Shown here one piece after another: positions 1 to 11,000 of a DNA stretch of 64,000 nt (its first letter is position 1; each line of letters opens with the position of its first letter). Source of the stretch: Ichthyophis bannanicus (lineage: Eukaryota > Chordata > Amphibia > Gymnophiona > Ichthyophiidae); contig CM066032.1 in the NCBI GenBank assembly GCA_033557465.1, forward strand, positions 57,572,955-57,636,954, written 5' to 3'. The position numbers and the translations under genes were made by a program. The notes beneath the pieces were generated by a model. That model was not told the origin of the DNA, searched no databases, and worked only from the letters and a program-made list of their open reading frames with translations.

Positions 1-49
1 AGGCAAAATTTGCTGTGGGGCCAGGGCACGTGTTGCTCACCCCTTTTCG

Positions 50-180
50 ACATCCCTGTAGATAGATTCTATGCTGTTTATCCCAGGGTTAAGTAGAGGA
101 TTTCCCCAGTCCACTTTAATAATGGTTCATGGACGTTTCCTCTGGTAACATGTCCAAACCTCTTTTAAACATAATTCATT
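50..180 (-). mobile_element. CR1-type LINE 3' fragment
   Basis: The stretch around 108-175 matches, in the same orientation, the 3' part of the CR1-B copies at about 775-835 and 5690-5750 (the block around 'ttaataatggttyatgga' and the following 'tgtccaaacct'). Bases before it differ, so this is a related but distinct subfamily or a rearranged end. Only a short non-coding/C-terminal piece remains. Confidence 0.55.
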
Positions 181-476
181 ATTTACCTGCATCCTCATCT
201 TTATGGACTTTAAGCCTGTTATTTGTCTCTTACCACTACCCAGTCTCTCATTCCCCCTTTATCCATCTCTCTCACCCCAAGAGCTTCTTCTTTGTCTCTC
301 ACTCCCCCCACAGACTACTATCTTTGCACCTTTCTTCACCCTGTCATGCACCTCACAGTTCATCTAATATACCCCTAGTCATAACCCCCAATCAACTGCC
401 CTCTGTGCCCCTCCCCCCATGTGCAGCATCTGCCCTCTATGTCCCTGTCTCTCCTCATGTGGTGTATCTGCCCTCT
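181..476. other. Pyrimidine-rich stretch without a gene
   Basis: The stretch is rich in C and T, with loose repeats such as 'ctgccctctatgtccc' and 'tctctcaccc'. An open frame over 129-494 has only the biased Ser/Pro/His composition expected of such DNA. I see no domain, splice pattern or RNA gene. Confidence 0.5.
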
Positions 477-520
477 AGAAACATAGAAACATGATGGCAC
501 ATAAAGACCATGGACCTTAT
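477..520 (-). mobile_element. CR1 3' tail fragment
   Basis: Read on the minus strand this matches the end of the intact CR1-A at 63460-63511: the 'tggtcttt' block, then 'catcatgtttctatgtttct'. Repeated TTTCTATG-like octamers at the extreme 3' end are a hallmark of CR1 LINEs. Only the terminal 40 or so bases are present, a severe 5' truncation. Confidence 0.6.
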
Positions 521-777
521 TTTCGAAAGACATTTTCACGGTTTACAGCCCAGTAAAACATGTAACTGCTTAAGATGAAGATATTGGCAGCAATATTGCA
601 TGTTAAGAACATAAGAACATTAGAACATAAGATATGCCATACTGGGTCAGACCAAGGTCCATCAAGCCCAGTATTCTGTTTCCAACAGTGGCCAATCTAG
701 GTCATATGTACCTAGCAGTTTCCCCAAGGGACACAGGTTCCACAATGCTTGTATTGGTTCAAGCATTGATATCCTTC

Positions 778-3739
778 TTAATAATGGTTTATGGACCTTT
801 CCTTCAGGAACTTGTCCAAACCTTTTCTAAACCCAGCTACACTAACAGCCTTTACTACATCCTCCGGTAACAAATTCCAGAGTTTGATTACACGTTGAGT
901 GAAAAAATATTTTCTTTTATTAGTCTTAAATAGTTTACCCTGTAGCTTCATTGCATGTCCCCTAGTCTTTCTATATTCTGATAAGGTAAACAATCGATCT
1001 ACGTTTACCCGTTCCACTCCGCTCATTAATTTATAGACTTCTATCATATCTCCCCTCAGCCGTCTCTTTTCCAGGTTAAAGAGCCCTAACCTTTTTAGCC
1101 TTTCTTCATAGGAGTATCCTTCCATCCCCTTTACCATTTTGGTGGCTCTTCTCTGAACCTTTTCTAATAACTCTATATCCTTTTTAAGATACGGCGACCA
1201 GAATTGCACACAATATTCAAGGTGCGGTCTCACCATGGAACGATATAGAGGCATTATAATATCCTTTGTTTTATTTTCCATTCCTTTCCTTATCATACCT
1301 AGCATTCTATTTGCTCTCTTGGCCGCCGCTGCACACTGGGCCGAGGGTTTTAACATGGTATCCACAATGACGCCTAAATCTTTTTCCTGGGTGGTGGTTC
1401 CTAACGTGGAACCTTGCATCGTGTAACCATAGTTTGGGTTGTTCTTCCCTAGGTGCATAACCTTGCACTTGTCCACATTAAATTTCATCTGCCATTTTGA
1501 TGCCCAGTCTTCCAATTTATCAAGATCCTCTTGCAATTTTTCCACAATCCTCTTGGGTTTTAACAACTTTAAATAGTTTTGTGTCATCTGCAAATTTGAT
1601 AACCTCACTCGTTATTCCACTTTCCAGGTCATTTATGAATATGTCAAAAAGCAGCGGACCCAGCACAGATCCCTGGGGTACACCACTATTCACCTTTCTC
1701 CATTGGGAAAATTGGCCATTTAGCCCTACCCTCTGCTTTCTATCTTTTAACCAGTTCCTGATCCACAATAGTACACTGCCTCCTATCCCATGACTCTTTA
1801 GTTTTGCCAAAAGGCTCTCATGAGGGACCTTGTCAAAGGCTTTCTGAAAGTCCAGATACACAATATCAACTGACTCACCTTTGTCCACCTGATTATTCAC
1901 TCCTTCAAAAAAACATAACAGATTAGTAAGACAAGATCTTCCTTGTCTAAAGCCATGTTGGCTGTCTCTCATTAGTTCATGACTATCTTCATGCTGAGTA
2001 ATTTTATTCTTTATGATGGTTTCTATCATTTTTCCGGTATTGACGTTAGGCTCACCGGTCTGTAGTTTCCCGGATCACCCCTGGAATCCTTTTTAAAAAT
2101 TGGTGTTACATTGGCGATCCTCCAATCTTCAGGTATTAGAGATGATTTTAATGATAGTTCACAGATTACTAATAGCAGGTCTGCAATCTCATATTTCAGT
2201 TCTTTCAATACCCTTGGATGTATACCATCCAACCCAGGTGATTTGCTACTCTTCAGCTTATCTAATAGTTGTAATACATCTTCTCGATGTATCGATATTT
2301 CCTTCAATTCTTCTGCACCTTTAAATACCACTTCAGTCATGGGTAACATCCCTACATCTTCCTCAGTAAAGACTGAAGAAAAGAATTCGTTCAGTCTCTC
2401 CGCTATCGCCTTGTCGCCTCTTAGTGCTCCTTTAACCCCTTTATCATCTAATGTTCCAACTGACTCTCTCACAGGTTTTTTGCTACGAATGTACTTGAAA
2501 AGGTCTTTACTTCGCGTTTTTGCTTCTGCAGCAAGCTTCTTCTCAAATTCTCCCTTTGCCTGCCTTATCAATGCCTTGCATTTGACTTGCCAGTGCTTGT
2601 GCTGTTTCCAGGTTTCGTCGTTTGGCTCTTTTTTCCATTTCCTGAAAGATGCTTTTTTGGCAACAACAGCCTTTCTGACCTCAACTTTAAACCATGCTGG
2701 CAGTTTTTTGGACTTCTTTCCACTTTTCTTAAAGCGTGGAATACAGCTGGTCTGGGCTTCCAAGATAGTATTTTTCAACAACTGCCAAGCCTGATGTACG
2801 TCTTTAACCTTTGCAACTGCTCCTTTTAGTTTTTTCTTGACTGTTTTCCTCATTTTATCATAGTCTCCCTTTCGAAAGTTAAAAGGTAGTACTGTGGATT
2901 TCCTTACTATCCCTCCTCCACTAATTAAATCAAAGGTGATCATGCTATGATCACTATTGCCAAGTGGCCCCAACAACCTTATCTCTTGCACTAGATCTGG
3001 TGTTCCACTAAGGATTAGGTCTAATATGGCTTCCCCTCTGTTCGGTTCATGAACCAGCTGCTCCAAGAAGCAGTCATTTATTTCATCTAGGAACTTTATC
3101 TCCCTAGAATGTCCTGACGTGACACTGATCCAGTCGATACCGGGGTAGTTGAAATCACCCATTATTATTACTGTGCTGTAACTTTTGTTAGCTTCCTTGA
3201 TTTCTTTGAGCATTTCATCATCCATTTGGTCATTCTGGCCAGGCGCTCGATAGTACACCCCCACTGCCATTGCCTTCCCCCTTTTACATGGAATTTCAAA
3301 TCCATATAGATTCTACAGCAGATTTTGTTTCCTGCAAAACTTTAATCCTTTCTGACTCAATGCCCTCTCTAACATAGAGAGCAACCCCTCCACCAATTTG
3401 ATCAGCTCTATCATTACGATATAGTTTGTACCCAGGTATCACAGTGTCCCACTGGTTGTCGTCCTTCCACCATGTCTCTGATATTCCAATCATATCTAAC
3501 CTTTCATTTAGTGCTATATATTCTAACTCTCCCATCTTATTTTTTAGACTTCTAGCATTTGCATACAAGCATTTTAGAGAATGTATTTTATCCATATTAA
3601 TTTGTCTGTTAAACATGAGTAATTTGGGATCTTTAAGCTCTGTCTGCTCCATACTTGAGGGTATTTGGGCTACTTTACTCTTTTGTGGAACCTTTCTGCT
3701 TTTGGTAGTATCCTTCAAAGATACATTCTTCCGAACCAT
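778..3739 (-). pseudogene. CR1-B copy 1 ORF2: endonuclease-reverse transcriptase, frameshifted
   Basis: Four overlapping minus-strand frames give one decayed ORF2. Frame 3739-3296 has the start of the APE-type endonuclease (NARSLKNK, then ISETWWK with the catalytic Glu). Frame 3270-2026 continues it (MGDFNYPGIDW; SDHSMITFD) and holds the linker and the first RT blocks (SPGLDGIHPRVLKEL, NYRPVSLTS). Frame 2029-1520 has QHGFRQGRSC, YLDFQKAFDKVPH, SGVPQGSVLGPLLF and the catalytic FADD. Frame 1608-778 is the C-terminal domain. Breaks lie near 3280, 2028 and 1560. In a live element this protein nicks target DNA and copies the LINE RNA into it. The family is CR1, judged by FADD, the GVPQGSVLGP block and the octamer tail. 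Confidence 0.85.
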
Positions 3740-3774
3740 CTGCTCTTGGGCGACTGTCGGCTTTCCCCTAATAT

Positions 3775-4694
3775 CTAGTTTAAAAGCTGCTCTATCTCCT
3801 TTTTAAAGGTTAATGCCAGCAGCCTGGTTCCATCCCGGTTAAGGTGAAGCCCATCCCTTCGTAAGAGCCCCTCCTTTCCCCAGAATGTTCCCCAGTTCCT
3901 AACAAATCCAAACCCCTCATCTCTGCACCATTGTCTCATCCACGCATTGAGACTCCGGAGCTCTGTCTGCCTTTTGGGTCCTGCGCGTGGAACAGGAAGC
4001 ATTTCGAAGAATGCTACCCTGGAAGTTCTGGATTTCAACTTCCTACCTAAAAGCCTAAATTTAGCCTCCAGAACCTCCCTACCACATTTTCCTATGTCAT
4101 TGGTACCAACATGTACCAAGACAGCAGACTCCTCCCCAGCACTATCTAAGACCTTATCTAGGTGGCGCGTGAGGTCTGCTACCTTCGCACCAGGCAGGCA
4201 TGTTACCAGGCGATCCTCACGTCCACCAGCCACCCAGCTATCTACATGCCTAATGATTGAATCACCAACTATAACGGCTGTCCTAACCCTTCCCTCATGG
4301 GCACATGGCCCTGGAGAAACTTCCTCGGTGCGAGAGGGTTTTACATCACCTGGAGGACAGGTCCTAGTTACAGGATCACTTCCTGCCACACCAGGTGATG
4401 CTCTCCTGTCACGTGACCTCTCTCCTCCATGGCAACAGGGATGCTGCCAGACTGGAGGTGGGACTTCAGGACTATATCCCTGTAGGTCTTGTCTATGTAC
4501 CTCTCTGTCTGTCTTATGCTTTCCAAGTCTGCTACTTTAGCCTCTAGAGAACGGACTCGTTCCCTGAGAGCAAAGAGCTCCTTGCACCTAGTGCACATGT
4601 AAGACCTCTCACCAACTGGGAGAAAATCATACATGTGACACTCAATGCAAAAGACTGGAAAGCCCCCATCCCGCTGCTGGACTGCTGTCTGCAT
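3775..4694 (-). pseudogene. CR1-B copy 1 ORF1: SGNH esterase-type protein, frameshifted
   Basis: Two overlapping minus-strand frames. The N-terminal frame (4694-4368) has a Cys-rich module (CIEC...CTRC) followed by a short coiled coil rich in Leu, Glu and Arg. The C-terminal frame (4389-3775, 204 aa) carries an SGNH hydrolase fold: VGDSIIRH near residue 41 (nucleophile Ser), HVGTND near 93-98, and RDGLHLNRDG near 177-186 (catalytic Asp/His). Esterase-type ORF1 proteins are known from CR1 and related LINEs. Their role is thought to be RNA or membrane interaction; the exact substrate is not established. A frameshift near 4370-4389 separates the halves. Confidence 0.8.
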
Positions 4695-5510
4695 CTTAGT
4701 TTTAAGTTTTTGTTTAGATCTAAGTTCTTTACTTACTAAGGGTTGCTATGGATATTTTTACTAATAAAACTGAACCTAATACGTGTAATATACCTTGTTC
4801 ACCTGAAGCTTAACTAATCTCAGGTCCTTAGTGTATGACTGATTTGGGTAATGAGCTTCACCTGAGAGCACCTCCTGTCTTTTAAGATGTGTAAGTACCT
4901 ATAAAGCTACGATTATCCCAGGGGTGGGAGGGAATTAACACTTATTAAAAGAGGGCTGCTACACAGTACCCTGTCTTGTGCTGCTGAGGTAAGCTATATT
5001 CTGATTTGATTTAAATTATAGCTCTTAGCTGCTGCTAGGCTCTAACTTCTTATGAAATTTAAAGTACAAGCTCTCTGCTGGGTTCTAAATTTAACCAGAA
5101 AGCTCTTTTCTGTGTTGTAAATTTAAGCTAAAAGAACTTTGCTGATGCTAGGCCCTGAGTGACTATTAAATGTAAACTACAAGCTCTCTGCTGGGTTCCA
5201 AATGTAACCAGAAAGCTCTCTTCTGTGTTTTAAATTTAAACTAAAAGTACTTTGCTGTTACTAGGCCCTGAGTGACTATTAAATTTAAAGTACAAGCTCT
5301 CTGCTGGGTATGAAATGTAACCAGAGAGTTCTCCTCTGTGTTTTAAATGTAAACTTAAACTGCTGCTACTAGGCCCTGACTGATTTAACAAAAATAGTGG
5401 ATCACAGATTAATTAGCTTTAATACAAAGAATTCCTTTTAGAAAATTACCAGAAGTAAATACTCACAGTTGCAGATCTCCCTCCAGAAGCAACAGTCCCC
5501 CTTACCAGTC
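4695..5510 (-). promoter_or_regulatory. CR1-B copy 1 5'UTR/promoter region
   Basis: Non-coding leader upstream of ORF1 on the minus strand. It ends near 5510 at 'cagatctccctccagaagca', the same end as copy 2 near 10070, so the true element start is close by. Internal promoter function is inferred from LINE biology; no core promoter motif is obvious. Confidence 0.55.
5071..5395 (-). repeat. 113-bp tandem repeat in CR1-B 5'UTR, 3 units
   Basis: The block starting 'ctctctgctgggt' recurs at about 5071, 5184 and 5297, a period of 113 bp, followed each time by 'aaccagaaagctct' and 'taggccctga'. Copy 2 has only about one unit (9850-9960), so unit number varies between copies, as for LINE promoter monomers. 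Confidence 0.75.
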
Positions 5511-5848
5511 TTTCAAGACGTAAGGACGTAAGATATGCCATACTGGGTCAGACCAAGGTCCATCAAGCCCAGTATCCTGTCTCCAACAGTGGCCAATCTA
5601 GGTCATACGTACCTAGCAGTTTCCCCAAAAGACACAGGTTCCACAATGCTTGTACTGGCTCAACCATTGATATCCTGGGTCCCTTCTTAATAATGGTTTA
5701 TGGACCTTTCCTCCAACAACTTGTCCAAACCTTTTTTAAACCCAGCTACACTAACAGCCTTTACTACATCCTCCGGTAACAAATTCCAGAGTTTGATTAC
5801 ACATTTAGTGAAAAAATATTTTCTTTTATTAGTCTTAAATAGTTTATC

Positions 5849-8457
5849 CTATAGCTTCATTGCATGTCCCCTAGTCTTCCTACATTCTGATAACGTAAAC
5901 AATCGATCTACATTTACCCGTTCCACTCTGTTCATTAATTTATAGACTTCTATCATATCTCCCCTCAGCCGTCTCTTTTCCAGGTTAAAGAGCCCTAACC
6001 TTTTTAGCCTTTCTTCATAGGAGTATCCTTTCATCCCCTTTACCATTTTGGTGGCTCTTCTCTGAACCTTTTCTAATATCACTATATCCTTTTTAAGATA
6101 TGGTGACCAGAATTGCACACAATATTCAAGGTGCAATCTCACCATGGAACGATATAGAGGCATTATAATATCCTTTGTTTTATTTTCCATTCCTTTCCTT
6201 ATGATACCTAGCATTCTATTTGCTCTCTTGGCCGCCGCTGCACAATGGGCGGAGGGTTTTAACATGTTATCCACAATGACGCCTAAATCTTTTTCCTGGG
6301 TGGTAGTTCTAAATGTGGAACCTTGCATCGTGTAACCATAGTTTGGGTTGTTCTTCCCTAGGTGCATAACTTTGCCCTTATCCACATTAAATTTGGAGTG
6401 AAGGAGTGGCCTAGTGGTTGGGGCAAGGTACTTCAGGCTGGAAGGTTGGGGGTTCAAATCCCACTAGAGGACAGCAACTGTGGGCCAGAAGGACTGGGGT
6501 TTCTAGTCCCACAGGTGCTCCTTGTGGTCTTGGGCAAGCCACTTAACCCTCCATAGCCCATGTTCCCTGTAAAATAGTTATCTCCAAGTTATAATGCCCT
6601 GTTCAATGTAATTTCAGTTTGTTCAATGTAAACCGAACTGATGCAGAATAGCACGGTATATAAGAGAAAATAAATAAATTTCATCTGCCATTTTGATGCC
6701 CAGTCTTCCAATTTATCAAGATCCTCTTGCAAATTTCCACAATCCTCATGGGGTTTAACAACTTTAAATAGTTTTGTGTCATCTGCAAATTTGATAACCT
6801 CACTCGTTATTCCCTTTTCCAGTTCATTTATGAATATGTCAAAAAGTAGCGGACCCAGCACAAATCCCTGAGGTACACCACTATTCACCTTTCTCCATAG
6901 GGAAAATTGGTCATTTAGCCCTACTCTCTGCTTTCTATCTTTTAACCAGTTCTTGATCCACAATAGTACACTGCCTCCTATCCCATGGCTCTAGTTTTGC
7001 CAAAAGTCTCTGATGAGGGACTTTGTCAAAGGCTTTCTGAAAGTGCAAATACACTATATCAACCGACTCACCTTTGTCTACCTATTTATTCACACCTTCA
7101 AAAAAACATAACAGATTAGCAAGACAAGATCTTCCTTGTCTAAAGCCATGTTGGCTGTCTCCCATTAAGCCATGACTATCTACATGAGTAATTTTGCTTT
7201 TTATAATGGTTTCTACCATTTTTCTTGGTACCGACGTCAGGTTCACTGGTCTGTAGTTTCCCGGGTCACCTCTGGAACCCTTTTTAAAAATTGGCGTTAC
7301 GTTGGCCATCCTCCAATCTTCAGGAATTACAGATTATTTTAATGATAGTTCACAGATTACTAATGGCAGGTCTGCAATCTCATATTTCAGTTCTTTCAAC
7401 GCCCTTGGATGTATACCATCCGATACATGTGATTTGCTACTCTTCAGTTTATCAAATAGTTGTAATACATCTTCCCGATGTATCGATATTTCCTTCAATT
7501 CTTCCGCACCTTTAAATACCATTTCAGTGATGGGTAACATCCCTCCATCTTCCTCAGTAAAGACTGAAGCAAAGAATTTATTCAGTCTCTCTGCTATCGC
7601 CTTGTCGCCTCTTGGTGCCCCTTTAACGCTGTTATCATCTAATGGACCAAATGACTCTCTCACAGGTTTTTTTTGCTATGAGTGTACTTGAAAAAGTCTT
7701 TATTACGCTTTTGCTTCCGCAGCAAGCTGCTTCTCAAATTCTCCTTTTGCCTGCCTTATCAATGCCTTGCATTTAATTTGCCAGTGCTTGTGCTGTTTAC
7801 ACTAAGGACTAGGTCCAATATGGCTTCCCCTCTGGTTGGTTCATGAACCAGCTGCTCCAAGAAGCAGTCATTTATTTCATCTAGGAACTTCATCTCCCTA
7901 GCATGTCCTGCTGTGACACTGACCCAGTCAATCCTGGGAAATTGAAATTACCCCTTAATATTACTGTGCTGTAACTTTTGTTAGCTTCCTTGATTTCTTT
8001 GGGCATTTCATCATCCATTTGTTCATTCTGGCCAGGCGGTCGATAGTACACCCCCTGCCATCACCTTCCCTTTTTTATATTGAATTTCAATCCATAGAAA
8101 TTCTACAGCAAATTTTGTTTCCTGCAAAACTTTAATCCTTTCTGACTCAATGCCCTCTCTAACATAGAGCGAAACCCCTCCACCAATTTCATCAGCTCTA
8201 TCATTATGATGTAATTTGTACCCAGGTATCACAGTGTCCCACAGGTTGCCCTCCTTCCACCATGTCTCAGAGATTCCAATCTTATCTAACCTTTCATTTA
8301 ATGCTATATATTCTAACTCTCCCGTCTTAGTTTTTAGCCTTCTAGCATTTGCATACAAGCATTTTAGAGACACTTTTTTATTCATATTAATCTGGCTGTT
8401 GGTAGGCATGGGTAATTTGGAATCTTTAAGCTCTGTCTGCTCCATACTCAAGGGCAT
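5849..8457 (-). pseudogene. CR1-B copy 2 ORF2 pseudogene
   Basis: Decayed EN-RT in several frames: 8457-8023 (NARRLKTK, ISETWWK endonuclease start), 7663-7334 (pre-RT linker), 7309-7082 (NYRPVNLTS, QHGFRQGRSC), 6963-6589 (SGVPQGFVLGPLLF, FADD) and 6457-5849 (C-terminal domain). The middle of the endonuclease and linker is missing: 'gctgtttac' at about 7800 joins straight to 'actaaggac', which in copy 1 are about 0.4 kb apart. A SINE interrupts the region after FADD. Non-functional. Confidence 0.82.
6395..6674 (+). mobile_element. tRNA-derived CORE-SINE (MIR-like) with L2-type tail
   Basis: A 280-bp SINE. A-box-like 'tggcctagtggttggggca' lies at 6407-6425 and a B box 'ggttcaaatccc' at 6451-6462, the split RNA polymerase III promoter of a tRNA-derived head. 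The middle, 'cttgggcaagccacttaacc' near 6528, is the CORE/MIR signature. The 3' part has a hairpin (gtaaaccg...cacggtatataa) and an AAATAAAT tail like nearby L2 LINEs. It sits in CR1-B copy 2 with a target duplication 'taaattt' at 6388-6394 and 6675-6681; removing the SINE restores the LINE sequence. Confidence 0.88.
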
Positions 8458-8567
8458 TTGGGCTTCTTAACTCTTTTTTGGAACCTCTCTGCTTTTGGTT
8501 GTATCCTTCAAGGATACATTGCTACGAACCATTCGCTTTTGGGCGACTGTCAGCTTTCCCCTATTAT

Positions 8568-9250
8568 CTAGTTTAAAAGCTGCTCTATCTCCTTTTTAGA
8601 GGTTAATGCCAGCAGCCTGGTTCCATCCCAGTTAAGGTGAAGCCCATCCCTTCGGAAGAGCCCCTCCTTTCCCCAGAAAGTTCCCCAGTTCCTAACAAAT
8701 CCAAAACCCTCATCCTTGCACCATTGTCTCATCCATGCATTGGGACTCCAGAGCTCTGCCTGCCTTTTGGGTCCTGTGTGTGGAACAGGACGCATTTAGG
8801 AGAACGCTACCCTGGAAGTTCTGAATTTCAACTTCCTACCTAAAAGCCTAAATTTAGCCTCCAGATCCTCCCTACCACATTTTCCTATCTCATTGGTACC
8901 GACATGTACCAAGACAGCAGACTGGTCCTAGTTACAGGATCACTTCCTGTCACACCAGGATGATGCTCTCCTGTTATGTGACCTCGCTCCTCCATGGCAA
9001 CATGGATACTGCCAGTCTGGAGGTAGGACTTCAGGACTATATCCCTATAGGTCTCGTCTATGTACCTCTCTGTCTTTCTTATGTCTTCCAAGTCTGCTAC
9101 TCTAGCCTCTAGAGAACGGACTCATTCCCTGAGAGCAAAGAGCTCCTTGCATCTAGTGCACACATAAGACCTCTCACCAACTGGGAGAAAATCATACATA
9201 TGACAATGCAAAAGACTGGAAAGCCCCCACCTTGCTGCTGGACTGCTGTC
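8568..9250 (-). pseudogene. CR1-B copy 2 ORF1 pseudogene
   Basis: Same ORF1 as at 3775-4694. The C-terminal SGNH part is readable at 8795-8568 with RRDGLHLNWDG. The N-terminal Cys-rich and coiled-coil part is readable in 9250-8885. Compared with copy 1 about 240 bp are missing at about 8926, which removes the GDS nucleophile block, so the esterase site is gone. Confidence 0.75.
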
Positions 9251-10079
9251 TGCATCTTAGTTTTAAGCTTGTGTTTATATCTTTAAATTCTTTACTTACT
9301 AAGGGTTGCAGTGGATACTTGTACTAATAAAAGTGTACCTAATACGTTTAATATACCTTGTTCACCTGAAGCTTAATTAATCTTAGGTCCTTAATGTATG
9401 ACTGATGTGGATAAAGAGCTGCACCTGAGAGCACCTTCTTTCCTTTAAGATGTGTAAGTACCTATAAAGCTACAATTAGGGGTGGCTGGGTGTTGGGGAG
9501 GGAGGGAGGGAGGGAAATAAGACTTATTAAAAGAGGGCTGCTACCCAGTACCCTGTCCTGTGCTTCTAAGGTAAGCTGTGACCAACTTCCTGGGTGATTA
9601 ACAGTCCTTGTTTGGATAGAAGGGGTCTTTCAAAATGGCCTTTTGACCTGTCACCTGGCTTTAACAGCTATTTAAAATGTTTCACAGGTCTCTTGCCCCC
9701 TAGGTAGAAGGCCTCTTTGTAAAGGTCTCTAGAAGAATTAATTTATTGCTCAAGGAATACTGACGCTGTTTTGCCTTTAATGCTAAGTTATATTCTGATT
9801 TGATTTAAACTAAAGCTCTTTGCTGCTGCTAGGCTCTGACTTATTGTGAAATTTAAACTACAAGCTCTCTGCTGAGTTATAAATTTAACCAGAAAGCTCT
9901 CTTCTGTGTTTTAAATTTAAACTTAAACTGCTGCTACTAGGCCCTGACTGATTTAACAAATACACTGGGTTCACAGATTAATCAGCTTTAATCCAAAGAA
10001 TTCTGTTCAGAAAAATTCCCAGAAGTATATACTCACTATTGCAGATCTCTCTCCAGAAGTAGCAGTCCCCTTTTGTAGC

Positions 10080-11000
10080 GACCTGTGCCTAAAAAAAAGG
10101 TGAGGAACCAACAAGAGGGGAAGCTATTTGAACCTAGTGATCATAGCATGAAAGCAATTGATTTAATAAATGAAAGAAGGATGTCAAGGAAATCCACAGT
10201 ATTCCCATTTAGCTGATCTATAAATGCATTCACTCTGCAGCTCCTCACTAGCTTTCTTCTCTTATTTCTCCTCACAACCCCCCTCGGGAACTCTGCTCTT
10301 CCAGCAAACTCCTTCTATCTGTGCCCTTCTCTTATATTGCTAACTCCAGACTTTGCTCCTTTCACTTTGCTGCACCTTACACCTGGAACAAACTACCTGT
10401 GTGTGTACGCCAGGCACCTTCTCTGACCCTCTTCAAATCCAGGCTGAAAACGCACCTCTTCGCTGCTGCTTTTGGATCTTGACTCACCTGATCCCCTTTT
10501 TCTTTTCATTTTCCCCTTGTTTAATCCCTGCCTACACCTTCTGTGTTGTCTGTCTTGACTAGATTGTAAGCTCTGATGAGCAGGGACTGTCTCTTACATG
10601 TCTGTGCAGCACTGCATATGACTTGTAGCGCTATACAAATGCTCAGTAGTAGTAGTAGTAGTAGGCTATGATAAAATGAGGAAAATAGTTAACAAAAGAC
10701 TAAAAGGAGCAGCTGCAAAGCTAAAGATTTGCATAAAGAGTGGGCATTATTTTAAAATACTATCTTGGAAGCCCAGAACAGATGAATTCCATGCTTTAAG
10801 AAAAGTGGAAGGAAAGCCAAAACACTGCCAGCATTGTTTAAAGGCAAAGTCAGAAAGGCTGTTGTGGCCAAAAAAGCATCTTTCAGGAAATGGAAAAAGA
10901 AGCCAAATGATGAAAACAAGAAACAACATAATCATTGCCAAGTGAGATGCAAGGCATTGATAAGGCAGGCAAAGGGAAAATTTGAAAGAAAGCTCGCCAT
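10080..11000 (+). mobile_element. CR1-B ORF2 linker fragment, plus strand
   Basis: Plus-strand reading at 10640-11000 matches the CR1-B linker after the endonuclease: KKRLKGAAAK-like, KVRKAVVAKKASFRKWKKKPND, CKALIRQAKGKFERKLA. The bases at 10120-10195 match the adjoining upstream part (around 'gatcatagcatg'). An L2 tail (10198-10668) interrupts it. Orientation is opposite to the two copies at 604-10075, so this is a separate insertion or an inverted piece. Confidence 0.72.
10198..10668 (+). mobile_element. L2/L3-type LINE 3' end with (GTA)n tail
   Basis: Ends with 'ctagattgtaagctctgatg', 'agcagggactgtctctta', 'gcgctatacaaatgctcagt' and a (agt)n run at 10645-10664. This is the 3' end form of L2/L3-type LINEs common in tetrapods. 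Upstream bases encode decayed C-terminal remnants (a TWNKLP-like block). It is inserted within the CR1-B fragment at 10080-11000. Confidence 0.7.

Larger units (their letters stand above)
604..5510 (-). mobile_element. CR1-B LINE copy 1, nearly full length
   Basis: A minus-strand non-LTR retrotransposon of about 4.9 kb. The 3' end at 604-630 carries degenerate TTATGTTC octamers (seen as 'gaacataa' on the plus strand), as CR1 elements do. Moving upstream come ORF2 (endonuclease plus reverse transcriptase, 778-3739), ORF1 (SGNH esterase-type, 3775-4694) and a 5'UTR of about 0.8 kb with 113-bp repeats. The coding frames carry several frameshifts, so it is inactive, but the order and completeness are clear. 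A second copy begins at 5516 in the same orientation. The label CR1-B is local to this report. Confidence 0.85.
5516..10075 (-). mobile_element. CR1-B LINE copy 2
   Basis: A second minus-strand copy starts directly after copy 1's 5' end with a decayed octamer tail ('gacgtaaggacgtaag') and the same 3'UTR. It runs through ORF2, ORF1 and a 5'UTR ending near 10070. Relative to copy 1 it has a SINE at 6395-6674, a deletion of about 0.4 kb in ORF2 (junction near 7800), a deletion of about 0.24 kb in ORF1 (junction near 8926), and about 0.2 kb of extra sequence at 9570-9785 in the 5'UTR. Confidence 0.85.

Noticed and set aside
129..494. 121-aa plus-strand ORF
   Set aside because: Ser/Pro/His composition follows from the pyrimidine-rich DNA; no domain, and it overlaps CR1 tail fragments on the other strand.
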